Shown: positions 26,678-35,605 of the stretch, in pieces
Position numbering within the stretch: position 1 is the stretch's first letter
How the letters are laid out: each line of letters begins with the position of its first letter
DNA from: Hyphomicrobiales bacterium
GTDB taxonomy: Bacteria; Pseudomonadota; Alphaproteobacteria; Rhizobiales; Rhizobiaceae
NCBI GenBank assembly: GCA_017305935.1
Contig: JAFKJU010000005.1
Span: 62,001 to 126,000, forward strand
Length of the DNA stretch: 64,000 nt
Reading direction: 5' to 3'
The notes under the pieces: generated by a model
Database searches by the model: none
What the model saw: only the letters and a program-made list of their open reading frames with translations
Told to the model about the DNA's origin: nothing
Position numbers and translations under genes: made by a program

Positions 26678-28711
26678 TCAGGCCGTATCATGGAAATGGT
26701 CGTAGACCAGTTTCGCCACCGCCTCGGAAATGCCTTCCACCGCCATCAGGTCGGAAATCCCGGCGCGCGACACCGCCTTGGCGGTGCCGAAATGCTGCAG
26801 CAGCGCCCGCTTGCGGGTCGGCCCGATGCCGCTGATCTCGTCCAGCGGGTTCTTCACCATTTCCTTCTTGCGCCGCGCCCGGTGCGAGCCGATGGCAAAG
26901 CGGTGCGCCTCGTCGCGCATGCGCTGGATGAAATACAGCACGGGATCGCGCGGCGGCAGGGTGAAGCCATCGCGGCCGGGCGGGAAGAAGCGCTCGCGCC
27001 CGGCCTCGCGGTCGGCGCCTTTGGCGACGCCGATGGCGACGACGCTGTCGGTGATGCCAAGCTCGGCGAGGATGGCGCGCACCGCCGTCATCTGCCCCTG
27101 GCCGCCGTCGATGAGGATGACGTCCGGCCAAGCGGGGAAGGGCGCATCGGCCAGATCTTCCGGGGCGACCGGCGCCGAGCGATCCGGAATGCCTTCCTCC
27201 TTGATCAGCCGGCTGAAGCGGCGGGTCATCACCTCGCGCATCATGCCGAAATCGTCGCCGGGGGTGATGTCGGTCGATTTGATGTTGAATTTTCGATACT
27301 GGTTCTTCACGAAGCCTTCCGGCCCCGCCACCACCATGCCGCCGACCGCGTTTGTGCCCATGATATGCGAGTTGTCGTAGATCTCGATGCGGCGCGGCGT
27401 AAAGGGCAGGGCGAAGGTTTCGGCAAAACCCTGAAGCAGCCGCGCCTGCGACGAGGTTTCGGCCAGCTTGCGACCATGCGCCTCGCGGGCATTGGCGAGC
27501 ACATGGTCGACCACGTCCTTCTTGTCACCGCGCTGCGGCACCAGCACCTGAACCTTGTGGCCGGCCTTCTCGGTGAAGGCGGCGGTCAGCAGTTCCAATT
27601 CCTCGACCGTCTCGGACAGGAGAATATGGCGCGGCACCGGCTTGTCGTCATAAAACTGCGCCAGGAAGGCGCTCAACACCTCGGCGCTGGAGAGCGACGG
27701 ATCGGCTCTGGGGAAATAGGCGCGGTTGCCCCAGTTCTGCCCGGTGCGGAAGAAGAACACCTGGATGCAGGAGATGCCGCCCTCGTGATGGATGGCGAAG
27801 ACATCCGCCTCCTCGACGCTGGCCGGATTGATGCCCTGGTGGCTCTGCACATGCGAGAGCGCCGCCAGGCGGTCGCGATAGATGGCGGCGCGTTCGAAAT
27901 CCAGTTCCTCGGCAGCCTGGCCCATCGCGCTCGCCATGGCCGCCTTGACGTTCTGGCTCTTGCCGGAGAGGAAATCCTTGGCCTCGGTCACCAGTTCGGC
28001 ATAGGCGGCGTCGCTGACCTCATGGGTGCAGGGCCCGGAACAGCGCTTGATCTGGTAGAGCAGACAGGGCCGGGTGCGGGTCTCGAAGGCGCTGTCGGTA
28101 CAGGTGCGGATGAGAAAAGCGCGCTGCAGCGAATTGATGGTGCGCCCCACGGCGCTGGCGGAGGCGAAGGGGCCGAAATAATCGCCCTTGCGCGCGCGCG
28201 CGCCGCGATGCTTGAAGATGGCGGGCGCCCGGTGGTCGCCGGTGATCAGGATATAGGGAAACGACTTGTCGTCGCGCAACAGCACGTTGAAGCGCGGTCG
28301 CAACCGCTTGATGAGGTTGGCCTCGAGCAGCAGCGCCTCGACCTCGGTGCGGGTGGTGACGAATTCCATGTTCGCCGTCTCGCGCACCATGCGGGCGATG
28401 CGATTGGAATGCACGCGCCCCTGCGCGTAGTTGCCGACGCGCTTCTTCAGGCTGCGGGCCTTGCCGACATACAGCACGTCGCCCGCCTCGTTGAACATGC
28501 GGTAGACGCCGGGACTGTTGGGCAGGCGCTTGACGAATTCGCCGATCAACTCCTGGCCCTTGAGGCCGGTCTCGTTCTTCCAGCCTTCGTTCCAGTCGAT
28601 GGCGGAGGGCAAATCGCGGCCGGCATCGCCGCCGCCCTCTACGATCTCGTCTTCGTCGTCCTCGTTTTCATCGTAAAGGACGCCGCCTTCCGGCAGCTTC
28701 TGTCCGTTCAT
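26678..28711 (-). CDS. uvrC: UvrABC excinuclease subunit C
   Basis: Makes both incisions in nucleotide excision repair. An acidic N-terminal extension (about residues 10-30, rich in Glu/Asp) precedes the GIY-YIG nuclease domain, with GVYRMF and [15 protein letters not shown] for the 3' incision. A Cys-containing segment, a UVR motif ([17 protein letters not shown]) that binds UvrB, an RNase H-like domain with YDNSHIMG and [10 protein letters not shown] for the 5' incision, and a C-terminal HhH region follow. Length is 677 aa. Its ATG overlaps the stop of the SDR gene by 4 nt. Confidence 0.95.
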   Translation of the reverse strand: MNGQKLPEGGVLYDENEDDEDEIVEGGGDAGRDLPSAIDWNEGWKNETGLKGQELIGEFVKRLPNSPGVYRMFNEAGDVLYVGKARSLKKRVGNYAQGRVHSNRIARMVRETANMEFVTTRTEVEALLLEANLIKRLRPRFNVLLRDDKSFPYILITGDHRAPAIFKHRGARARKGDYFGPFASASAVGRTINSLQRAFLIRTCTDSAFETRTRPCLLYQIKRCSGPCTHEVSDAAYAELVTEAKDFLSGKSQNVKAAMASAMGQAAEELDFERAAIYRDRLAALSHVQSHQGINPASVEEADVFAIHHEGGISCIQVFFFRTGQNWGNRAYFPRADPSLSSAEVLSAFLAQFYDDKPVPRHILLSETVEELELLTAAFTEKAGHKVQVLVPQRGDKKDVVDHVLANAREAHGRKLAETSSQARLLQGFAETFALPFTPRRIEIYDNSHIMGTNAVGGMVVAGPEGFVKNQYRKFNIKSTDITPGDDFGMMREVMTRRFSRLIKEEGIPDRSAPVAPEDLADAPFPAWPDVILIDGGQGQMTAVRAILAELGITDSVVAIGVAKGADREAGRERFFPPGRDGFTLPPRDPVLYFIQRMRDEAHRFAIGSHRARRKKEMVKNPLDEISGIGPTRKRALLQHFGTAKAVSRAGISDLMAVEGISEAVAKLVYDHFHDTA

Positions 28712-29514
28712 TCGGCTATCTCCGCGACATCGGGCGTTTGCCAGGCGAGATGCTGGCCGCCGTCGAGCGCGATCATCTGCCCTGTAATCGACGGCGTGTC
28801 GAACAGAAAGCGGATCGTCCTCCCGAATTCGGCGGGTTGCGGCCCGGCCTTCAGAATCAGCCCGTCAATCTGGGCCTGAAAATCGGCCATTGTTTGCCGC
28901 GGGCTCGGCATCGACGGGCCGGGGCCGATGGCATTGACGCGGATGCGCGGGGCAAGGCTCTGCGCCATGGTCTGCGTCGCCGTCCACAATGCCGATTTCG
29001 ACAATGTATAGGAATAGAACCGCGGATTGAGCGCCATCACCCGCTGGTCCACGATATTGACGATCAGGCCGCCAGCGTCCACAGGCAACTGCCGGGCGAA
29101 TTCCGCCGCCAGAAGCGAGGGTGCGCGCAGATGCAGTGAAAAATGCGCATCCCAGATTTCGGCGTCGAAGACGTCGACCGAATCATGGCGAAAGACGGAT
29201 GCGTTGTTGACGAGAAGGCCCAGTGGTCCGAAGGCGGCATTGACCTCGCCGATCAGGGCGGTTGTTTGCGCCGTTTCGCGAAGATCAGCCTTAAAGGCTT
29301 GTGCGACATGACCTTTTTTCCGCAGGGTCGCGGCAAGATCTTCCGCATCGCCAAGTGACGTATTGGCATGGATAGCCACGGCGAAGCCTTGCTCGGCCAG
29401 ATCCTCGGCAATTGCCCGGCCAATTCTTTTCGCTGCGCCGGTCACGAGCGCCGTCTTTTTCGATTGATACTTCAAGACAGTCCTTATCTGCGATCCACAA
29501 TCCGCCGTTACCAT
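28708..29514 (-). CDS. Short-chain dehydrogenase, pteridine reductase (PTR1/FolM)-like
   Basis: Classical-size SDR, 268 aa. The cofactor motif TGAAKRIG with a following Arg suggests NADPH; NNASVF, and the catalytic Ser-region and YSYTLSKSA (Tyr-x3-Lys) are present. [16 protein letters not shown] and VNAIGPG closely match pteridine reductase PTR1 and FolM rather than fatty-acid reductases. Expected reaction: reduction of dihydropterin or dihydromonapterin. ATG at 29514 has GGTGGA upstream. It is coupled to uvrC by a 4-nt overlap; moaD and moaE, for another pterin, lie downstream. Confidence 0.8.
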   Translation of the reverse strand: MVTADCGSQIRTVLKYQSKKTALVTGAAKRIGRAIAEDLAEQGFAVAIHANTSLGDAEDLAATLRKKGHVAQAFKADLRETAQTTALIGEVNAAFGPLGLLVNNASVFRHDSVDVFDAEIWDAHFSLHLRAPSLLAAEFARQLPVDAGGLIVNIVDQRVMALNPRFYSYTLSKSALWTATQTMAQSLAPRIRVNAIGPGPSMPSPRQTMADFQAQIDGLILKAGPQPAEFGRTIRFLFDTPSITGQMIALDGGQHLAWQTPDVAEIAE

Positions 29515-29829
29515 ATAGGTCCACCAGCGTCGGGGTTAAATAGTCAGGTTTTAAACGATTCCATTTTTTTCTTCTTAAGTATTAGTTGTTTTTTAACCAT
29601 GTATATTCGAAATTAAGTTCAGTAACCATTCGTTATGGTTAATAAATGTCCTGTTGCCATTAAGCAACGTCAAAAATACGGCGCGGTTTTGCCACAATGA
29701 TTTCACATTTTGGCTCTTCCAATTCCTCAATTACAGATCAATTTCTCCTCAACCGGGCAGGGAAAAATTAGCATTTCCGTTCCGCAACCCCGGTCGAAAC
29801 CGGCGCGGAACGGCTGAAAGGAGAAAGAC
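29515..29829. other. AT-rich 315-bp intergenic region, divergent promoters
   Basis: Separates the SDR gene (-) from the Omp25-like gene (+) and is clearly more AT-rich than its surroundings. It contains T-runs and a dyad TAACCAT-N5-ATGGTTA (29623-29641), with a further TTAACCAT at 29593. A strong promoter for the abundant outer-membrane protein is expected here, but I cannot fix its position. No reading frame in it looks coding. Confidence 0.5.
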
Positions 29830-30474
29830 ATGCGTACCCTCATCAAGACTCTCATCGCCACCTCCATGGCTTCCACCGCGCTGCTTGGCTTCAGCGTCGC
29901 CCAGGCTGCCGACGCCGTCGACCAGATCCCGGAAGCGCCTGCTGCCGTCGAAATGGCCCAGCCGGCCGGCGACTGGTCGGGCGCCTACCTCGGTGGCGCC
30001 GGCACCTACAATTTCGGCCGTTTCAACAAGGGCGATTATGACGCACGTCAGCTCGGCGGCCAGGTTTATGGCGGCTACAACATGCAGAACGGCCAGATCG
30101 TCTACGGCGCCGAAGCCGACATCGGCTATTCCGGCAATGACGACGTCAACAACGGCATCCGCAGCAAGCAGGGCGTCAACGGCTCGATCCGTGGCCGTGT
30201 CGGCTACGATCTGAACCCGGTCCTGGTTTACGGCACCGCCGGTGTCGCCGTCCAGCAGAGCAAGGCATCCGACGCCACCTCGTCCGACAAGCGCACCGCT
30301 GCCGGTCTGACCGTCGGCGCCGGCGTCGAAACCCTGGTGACCAACAACATCACCGCACGCGCCGAATATCGCTACACCGACTATCAGGACAAGGACTTCT
30401 CGCTGAACAGCGGCCTCGCAAACCGCGACTACAACGAGCATTCCGTCAAGGTCGGTCTCGGCGTCAAGTTCTGA
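29830..30474 (+). CDS. Omp25/RopB-family outer-membrane protein
   Basis: 214-aa eight-stranded beta-barrel protein. The signal peptide ends AQAAD near residue 27; a Pro/Ala-rich stretch is followed by DWSGAYLGG, the usual start of the first strand. Alternating strands continue to the C-terminal VKVGLGVKF with a terminal Phe needed for barrel assembly. Similar to rhizobial RopB and Brucella Omp25/Omp31. AAGGAG precedes the ATG, and a strong terminator follows, so it is a single-gene unit. Codon use is heavily biased, consistent with high expression. Confidence 0.9.
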   Translation: MRTLIKTLIATSMASTALLGFSVAQAADAVDQIPEAPAAVEMAQPAGDWSGAYLGGAGTYNFGRFNKGDYDARQLGGQVYGGYNMQNGQIVYGAEADIGYSGNDDVNNGIRSKQGVNGSIRGRVGYDLNPVLVYGTAGVAVQQSKASDATSSDKRTAAGLTVGAGVETLVTNNITARAEYRYTDYQDKDFSLNSGLANRDYNEHSVKVGLGVKF

Positions 30475-30500
30475 TCCGCGCCAAGTCTAAGCCTTACGAA

Positions 30501-30529
30501 AAAGCCGGGGTTCGCGCCCCGGCTTTTTT
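30501..30529 (+). terminator. Intrinsic terminator of the Omp25-like gene
   Basis: AAAGCCGGGG (30501-30510), loop TTCGCG, CCCCGGCTTT (30517-30526), then T's to 30529. Textbook stem and T-run. The A-run on the left makes it usable also for the convergent GST gene. Confidence 0.92.
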
Positions 30530-30553
30530 GCGTTCGGGAAGTCTGAAAGCCAA

Positions 30554-31150
30554 TCAGGCGGCGCGCGGCGCCAGCTTGCCATAGGCGTTGAAAGCCTTGG
30601 CGAAGCGTTTCGGCCAGGCGGCGAGCTTCGGATGATCGGCCTCCCAGAGGCCTTCGAAACGCAGCGCGAGATAGCCGCTCATCGCCGCCAGTGCGAAAAT
30701 GCCGCCATGCAGGGATTTTTCCGGGTCGGGGAGGTCGGCTTCGAGATAGGCGAGGCCGCGGGACACCTTGTCCCACTGGCGGTCGATCCAGGGCTGGTAG
30801 ACCATCTCGGCGGGGCGGAAGCGCCGCTCGTAGACAATCGACAGCAGGCTGTCGGTGATGCCGTCGCACAGGGCTTCCAGCACATGCGCCTGCGTGCCGG
30901 CTTCGCCCTTGGGATAGAGCTTCTTGCCCGATTCGCGGTGCAGGAACAGCATGATCGCCCGGCTGTCGAAAACGGCGCCGCCATCCTTGCGGATCAGCAC
31001 GGGAATCTTGCCGAGCGGATTGGGGCCGGTCAGTTCCGGCGGCGCAGCGTTTGTGTCGACCACCTGTTCCTCCAACGCGATGCCGAGATGGCGCGCGGCC
31101 ATCCGCACCTTGGCGGAATAGGGCGAGGCGGGGGCGTAGAGCAGTTTCAT
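30554..31150 (-). CDS. Glutathione S-transferase family protein
   Basis: 198 aa. The thioredoxin-fold N-terminus has APASPYSAKVRMAAR, NPLGKIPVL (cis-Pro) and FDSRAIMLFL, which bind glutathione; the helical C-terminus includes HGGIFALAAMSGYLALRF. ATG at 31150 is preceded by GAGGAGG. It follows RNase T2 by 16 nt, so the two may be co-transcribed. The glutathione-contacting Ser or Cys is not certain (SPYSAK). Substrate unknown. Confidence 0.88.
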   Translation of the reverse strand: MKLLYAPASPYSAKVRMAARHLGIALEEQVVDTNAAPPELTGPNPLGKIPVLIRKDGGAVFDSRAIMLFLHRESGKKLYPKGEAGTQAHVLEALCDGITDSLLSIVYERRFRPAEMVYQPWIDRQWDKVSRGLAYLEADLPDPEKSLHGGIFALAAMSGYLALRFEGLWEADHPKLAAWPKRFAKAFNAYGKLAPRAA

Positions 31151-31166
31151 GGATGTTCCTCCTCGA

Positions 31167-31943
31167 TCAGGGAGCGGCGGGCAGGACGAGGCGATCGCGG
31201 CGGCAGACACGGCGGTTATCGCCGCTGCATTCGCGATAGCTCAGATCCTTGTTCAGGCAGATGCGGATTTCGTCGAGTTTGGAGCCGTCGCAGGTGACGT
31301 CGATGGCGGACGCGGTGAGCCCGGGATTGGCAGCGGTCAGTTGCGAGACGATCCGGTCGGTGCTCAGCGTCTTCTGCTGGTTGGCATTGGACAGGTCGGA
31401 CGGCAGTTTGAGCTGGTTCCAGGCGGCGCGCAGCTTTGCAAAATAGTCGCGCTGCGACAGGTTCGAGCAGGTGCCATGCTTGCGCCATTGATGGCCGACG
31501 AGGCCGACGCTCGGCAAGAGATCGAGCTGGCGGCGGGCGAGATCGTCAGGCACTCGCTCCGGCTCGCTGCTGCCGCAGAATTGCGGATAGCCGTCGACGA
31601 ATTGCGGCCAGAAGCCGTGGACGACCAGCGACAGGTCGCGATTGGACCCGCATTGCTGGCGATTACCCGCGCCCTCGTCGCTCTGGCAATAGCTCGGCGA
31701 CCAGGAGAGCGACAGCACGTAATAATCGAAACCCCGCTCCGTCGCCGGCAGGGATGTCTTCTGCACCGGTTTTTCCGCTGGTCGCGCGGGTTTCGGCTGG
31801 GCGGTCGGCACCGGCTGCGGCGCCGGCTGCTGTTGCGTCGCCGGCGGCGGGGTAGGGCGATTGCCGCCCTTTTCGCCGAGCCCGAACCACAGGGAGAGCG
31901 CCGCCATCAGCGCGAATGCGAGAAAACCGGTATAGCGGCGCAT
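31167..31943 (-). CDS. Ribonuclease T2 family protein
   Basis: Secreted or periplasmic RNase making 2',3'-cyclic ends. An N-terminal hydrophobic segment (about 5-22) is followed by a Pro/Gln-rich linker to residue 65. The catalytic motifs are CAS I VVHGFWPQ (His109) and CAS II GHQWRKHGTC (His151, His156). Six or more Cys suggest disulphides and thus export. Length is 258 aa. The N-terminal segment may act as a signal anchor rather than a cleaved peptide, since no clear cleavage site is seen. Confidence 0.9.
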   Translation of the reverse strand: MRRYTGFLAFALMAALSLWFGLGEKGGNRPTPPPATQQQPAPQPVPTAQPKPARPAEKPVQKTSLPATERGFDYYVLSLSWSPSYCQSDEGAGNRQQCGSNRDLSLVVHGFWPQFVDGYPQFCGSSEPERVPDDLARRQLDLLPSVGLVGHQWRKHGTCSNLSQRDYFAKLRAAWNQLKLPSDLSNANQQKTLSTDRIVSQLTAANPGLTASAIDVTCDGSKLDEIRICLNKDLSYRECSGDNRRVCRRDRLVLPAAP

Positions 31944-31955
31944 CCGGGGCCTGTC

Positions 31956-32807
31956 CTATTCCTCGCCGCGCAGCCAGAAGGCGCGCTGCGAGGCGTAACG
32001 ATCTTGCGCCAGCTTTTCCTTCAGCACCGGCAGCAGCGCGTGCAACTCGTCCTTCAGCACATAGGGCGGGTTGACGATAACAAGGCCGGAGCCGTTGAGG
32101 CCGGCGGTCTCGCGGTCGCTCCTCACCGTCAGCTCGGCGCAGAGCATCTTCGGGATCTCCAAATCCTTCAACGCTTCATGGAAATCGGCGATCGGCGCGC
32201 CCTTCTTCATCGGATACCACAGGCAATAGGTGCCGCCGGAAAAGCGGCGATAGGCGCGGGCGAGGCCATCGACCATGCGCTCATATTCGTTGGCCGCCTC
32301 GAAGGGCGGATCGACCAGCACGATGCCGCGCTTTTCCTTGGGCGGCAGATGCGCGCCGAGCGCGAGCCAGCCATCGAGATGGGTGACGCGCACCTGGTAA
32401 TCGCCTTCGAACAGCCGTTGCAGCACGCCGCAATCGTCCGGGTGCAGTTCCATGGCCGACAACCGGTCCTGCGGGCGAAACAGCATGCGGGCCAGCTTCG
32501 GCGAGCCGGGATAGCGGCGCACGCCGCCCTCCGGGTTCAGTTCCCTCACCGCATTGAGATAGGGCGCGAGCAATTCGGCCGCAGGCTCCGGCAGATCCGC
32601 ATCGATCAGCTTGCCGATGCCCTCCTGCCATTCGCCGGTTTTTTGGGCCTCTTCCGAGCCGAGATCGTAGAGCCCGATGCCCGCATGGGTGTCGAGCAGG
32701 CGGAAGGCGGCGTCCTTGTTCTGCGCGTAGCGGACGAGGCGCGCCAGCACCGTATGCTTGAGAACGTCGGCGAAATTGCCCGCGTGGTAGATATGCCGAT
32801 AGTTCAT
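31956..32807 (-). CDS. rlmJ: 23S rRNA (adenine-N6) methyltransferase RlmJ
   Basis: Methylates A2030 of 23S rRNA in E. coli. The N-terminus MNYRHIYHAGNFADVLKH matches the family, which fixes the start at 32807 despite a poor ribosome site. The SAM-binding motif LDTHAGIGLYDL and the catalytic DPPFE follow, then VNPPYVL. Length is 283 aa. It is 12 nt upstream of the RNase T2 gene, so the minus-strand run is rlmJ, RNase T2, GST. Divergent from the molybdopterin oxidoreductase. Confidence 0.93.
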   Translation of the reverse strand: MNYRHIYHAGNFADVLKHTVLARLVRYAQNKDAAFRLLDTHAGIGLYDLGSEEAQKTGEWQEGIGKLIDADLPEPAAELLAPYLNAVRELNPEGGVRRYPGSPKLARMLFRPQDRLSAMELHPDDCGVLQRLFEGDYQVRVTHLDGWLALGAHLPPKEKRGIVLVDPPFEAANEYERMVDGLARAYRRFSGGTYCLWYPMKKGAPIADFHEALKDLEIPKMLCAELTVRSDRETAGLNGSGLVIVNPPYVLKDELHALLPVLKEKLAQDRYASQRAFWLRGEE

Positions 32808-32843
32808 GGGGGGACCGCGATCACGTTTTGGAGCTTTTGAGAT

Positions 32844-32859
32844 TATGCCGTTTGGCATA
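32844..32859. promoter_or_regulatory. Palindrome TATGCC-GTTT-GGCATA
   Basis: A perfect 6-bp dyad with a 4-nt spacer, 10 nt before the ATG of the molybdopterin oxidoreductase and 36 nt before rlmJ on the other strand. In a 62-bp divergent gap it must overlap the promoter or the leader. It may be an operator or an mRNA hairpin close to the start codon. Confidence 0.5.
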
Positions 32860-32869
32860 TAGAAATGCC

Positions 32870-35005
32870 ATGAACATTGCGACCCCCATTTCCGCCAAAT
32901 CCCGCATCGGTCATTCGGCCTGTCCGCACGACTGTCCGTCCACATGCGCCCTCGATATCGATATCGACGCCGCGGGACGCCTCGGCCGGGTGCGCGGCAG
33001 CGATGCCAATTCCTACACGGCCGGCGTCATCTGCGCCAAGGTGGCCCGCTATGCCGAGCGCGTCTACCATCCCGACCGGCTTCTGGCGCCGAAGCGCCGC
33101 AAGGGCGAAAAGGGCGGCGGTTCCTGGCAGGAGATCGGCTGGGACGACGCGCTGGACGAGATCGCCGAAGCCTTCCTCAAGGCGGAAGCGGCGCATGGCA
33201 GCGAGGCGATCTGGCCCTATTTCTACGCCGGCACGATGGGGCTGGTGCAGCGCGACAGCATCGAGCGGCTGCGGCATGTGAAGAAATATTCCGGCTTCTT
33301 CGACACGATCTGCGTCAACATGGCCTGGACCGGCTACATGATGGGCACCGGCGCGCTGCGCGGGCCGGATCCGCGCGAGATGGCGGTGTCGGACTGTGTC
33401 GTCATCTGGGGCACCAATGCGGTCGTCACCCAGGTCAATGTCATGACCCATGCGATCAAGGCCCGCAAGGAGCGCGGGGCGAAGATCGTCGTCATCGACG
33501 TCTACGACAATGCGACGATGAAACAGGCCGATCTCGGGCTGGTGGTGCGGCCGGGCACGGATGCCGCACTTGCTTGCGCCGTCATGCATGTCGCCTTCCG
33601 CGACGGTTATGCCGACCGCGCCTACATGGCCCGTTTCGCCGACGATCCCGAGGGATTTGAGGCGCATCTGCAGACGCGCACGCCGGAATGGGCATCCGCC
33701 ATCACCGGCCTGACGGTCGAGGAAATCGAGGCCTTCGCCCGCCTCGTCGGCCAGACGAAAAAGACCTTTTTCCGGCTCGGCTACGGGTTTACCCGCCAGC
33801 GCAACGGCTCGGTGGCGATGCATGCTGCCGCCTCCATCGCCACCGTGCTCGGCTCATGGCAATATGAAGGCGGCGGCGCCTTCCATTCCAACAGCGGCGT
33901 CTTCGCCATGGACAAGTCCGAGCTGATGGGGACCGCCTTCATCGACCCGGATATCCGCGTGCTCGACCAGTCGCAGATCGGCCGCATCCTCACCGGCGAC
34001 CGCGAGGCCCTGCGCGGACGTGGGCCGGTCACGGCGATGCTGATCCAGAACACGAACCCGATGACGGTGATGCCGGAGCAGCGCCGGGTGCGGCAGGGTT
34101 TTGCCCGCGACGACCTGTTCGTGGCGGTGCATGAGCATTTCATGACCGACACCGCCGACATGGCCGATATCGTGCTGCCGGCCACCATGTTCGTCGAGCA
34201 TGACGACATCTATCGCGGCGGCGGCCAGAGCCATATCCTGCTCGGGCCGAAAGTGATCGAGCCGCCGGAAACCGTGCGCACCAATCTCTTCGTCATCGAG
34301 GAACTGGCCAAGCGCCTCGGCGTCGCCGACCGTCCCGGCTTCGGCCTGACGGAGCGCGAGGCCATCGACCGGATGATGGCGAAAAGCGGCCGTCCCGGCT
34401 TCGATTACCTGCTGGAACACAAATGGATCGACGCCGCCCCCGATTTCGATGAGGCACATTACCTCAACGGCTTCGGTTTCGCCGACGGAAAATTCCGCTT
34501 CAAGCCGGACTGGACCGGCACGCCGGCCCTGACGCGCCCGCCGGAATCGCTGGGCGCGCTCGGGCCGCATCAGGCCCTGCCGGTCTTCCCCGATCATGTC
34601 GAGCTGATCGAGACGGCGGATGCCGAACATCCCTTCCGCCTCGCCACCTCGCCGGCGCGCAATTTTCTGAATTCGAGCTTTACGGAGACAAAAACCTCGC
34701 TGCAGAAGGAAAACCGCCCCGAGGTCATGGTCAATCCGAGGGATGCGGAAGCCGCCGGCATTGCCGGCGGCGAGATCGTCGTGCTCGGCAATTCCCGCGG
34801 CAGCGTGCGCCTGCATGCGAAGGTGACGGAAACGGTCAAGCCGGGCGTGCTGGTCGCCGAGGGCATCTGGCCGAACAAGGCGCATCTCGACGGCGAGGGC
34901 ATCAACGTGCTGACCGGCGCCGACCAGGTCGCGCCCTATGGCGGTGCGGCGGTGCATGACACGAAAGTCTGGCTGCGCAGGGATGTGGCCAAGGAGATGG
35001 CATGA
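32870..35005 (+). CDS. Molybdopterin oxidoreductase (DMSO reductase family)
   Basis: 711-aa catalytic subunit binding bis-MGD. The N-terminal CPHDCPSTC with a fourth Cys in GVICAKV forms a 4Fe-4S site (residues about 18-55). The body matches the family: WGTNAVVTQVN, VVRPGTDAALA, ADIVLPATMFVEHDD, and the C-terminal dinucleotide-binding region with TSPARNFLNSSF. There is no signal peptide or Tat motif, so it is cytoplasmic. No electron-transfer or membrane subunit is next to it. The substrate cannot be predicted; the subgroup is often annotated only as an oxidoreductase. It overlaps nudK by 4 nt. Confidence 0.87.
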   Translation: MNIATPISAKSRIGHSACPHDCPSTCALDIDIDAAGRLGRVRGSDANSYTAGVICAKVARYAERVYHPDRLLAPKRRKGEKGGGSWQEIGWDDALDEIAEAFLKAEAAHGSEAIWPYFYAGTMGLVQRDSIERLRHVKKYSGFFDTICVNMAWTGYMMGTGALRGPDPREMAVSDCVVIWGTNAVVTQVNVMTHAIKARKERGAKIVVIDVYDNATMKQADLGLVVRPGTDAALACAVMHVAFRDGYADRAYMARFADDPEGFEAHLQTRTPEWASAITGLTVEEIEAFARLVGQTKKTFFRLGYGFTRQRNGSVAMHAAASIATVLGSWQYEGGGAFHSNSGVFAMDKSELMGTAFIDPDIRVLDQSQIGRILTGDREALRGRGPVTAMLIQNTNPMTVMPEQRRVRQGFARDDLFVAVHEHFMTDTADMADIVLPATMFVEHDDIYRGGGQSHILLGPKVIEPPETVRTNLFVIEELAKRLGVADRPGFGLTEREAIDRMMAKSGRPGFDYLLEHKWIDAAPDFDEAHYLNGFGFADGKFRFKPDWTGTPALTRPPESLGALGPHQALPVFPDHVELIETADAEHPFRLATSPARNFLNSSFTETKTSLQKENRPEVMVNPRDAEAAGIAGGEIVVLGNSRGSVRLHAKVTETVKPGVLVAEGIWPNKAHLDGEGINVLTGADQVAPYGGAAVHDTKVWLRRDVAKEMA

Positions 35006-35601
35006 ACAAGTTCGACAAGGCCCGCATCGACATCGTCAAGGACGAGACGCTGTCGAAGAACTGGTATCACCTGCGCAACGTCACCTTCGATTATACCGGC
35101 TCGAGCGGCGAGACCGTGCGGCTGAAGCGCGAGGTCTACGATCGCGGCAACGGCGCGACCATCTTGCTGTTCGATCCAAAGCGGCAGACGCTGGTGCTGG
35201 TGCGCCAGTTCCGCATGCCGGCGCATCTGAACCACCATAGCGGCTGGATGATCGAGACGCCGGCCGGCCTGCTCGACGGTGATCACCCGACTGAAGCCAT
35301 CCGCCGCGAGGTGATGGAAGAGACCGGCTATGTCGTTCATGACGTCCGCCCGATCTTCCGCAGCTTCATGTCGCCGGGCGCGGTGACGGAAATCATCCAT
35401 TTCTTCGTGGCGCTGATCGATGCCGGCGAACGCCAGACCGATGGCGGCGGGCTGGACAGCGAGCACGAGGATATCGAGGTGCTGGAAATCGGCCTCGGCC
35501 AAGCCTCGGCGATGATCGACAGCGGCGAGATCTGCGACGCCAAGACGATCATGCTGATCCAGTGGGCGCTGATCCACCAGGCGGAACTGACGGCGGTGTG
35601 A
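35002..35601 (+). CDS. nudK: Nudix hydrolase, NudK-like
   Basis: 199 aa. The Nudix-box region GLLDGDHPTEAIRREVMEET aligns residue for residue with E. coli NudK (GDP-mannose pyrophosphatase) as I recall it, including REVMEETGY with the metal-binding Glu residues. Expected substrates are GDP-mannose or related sugar nucleotides. ATG at 35002 overlaps the oxidoreductase stop (ATGA), so translation is coupled. The pairing with a molybdo-enzyme is unusual: hydrolysing an MGD-like or GDP-sugar molecule is an open guess. Confidence 0.85.
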   Translation: MNKFDKARIDIVKDETLSKNWYHLRNVTFDYTGSSGETVRLKREVYDRGNGATILLFDPKRQTLVLVRQFRMPAHLNHHSGWMIETPAGLLDGDHPTEAIRREVMEETGYVVHDVRPIFRSFMSPGAVTEIIHFFVALIDAGERQTDGGGLDSEHEDIEVLEIGLGQASAMIDSGEICDAKTIMLIQWALIHQAELTAV

Positions 35602-35605
35602 CCCC

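Noticed and set aside
26549-28879. 776-codon frame on + opposite uvrC
   Set aside because: UvrC motifs are clear on the minus strand; the plus frame starts inside a repeat element and resembles no protein.
29593-29641. CtrA-type site (TTAA-N7-TTAA) before the Omp25-like gene
   Set aside because: TTAACCAT and TAACCAT/ATGGTTA elements are present but none has the exact N7 spacing.
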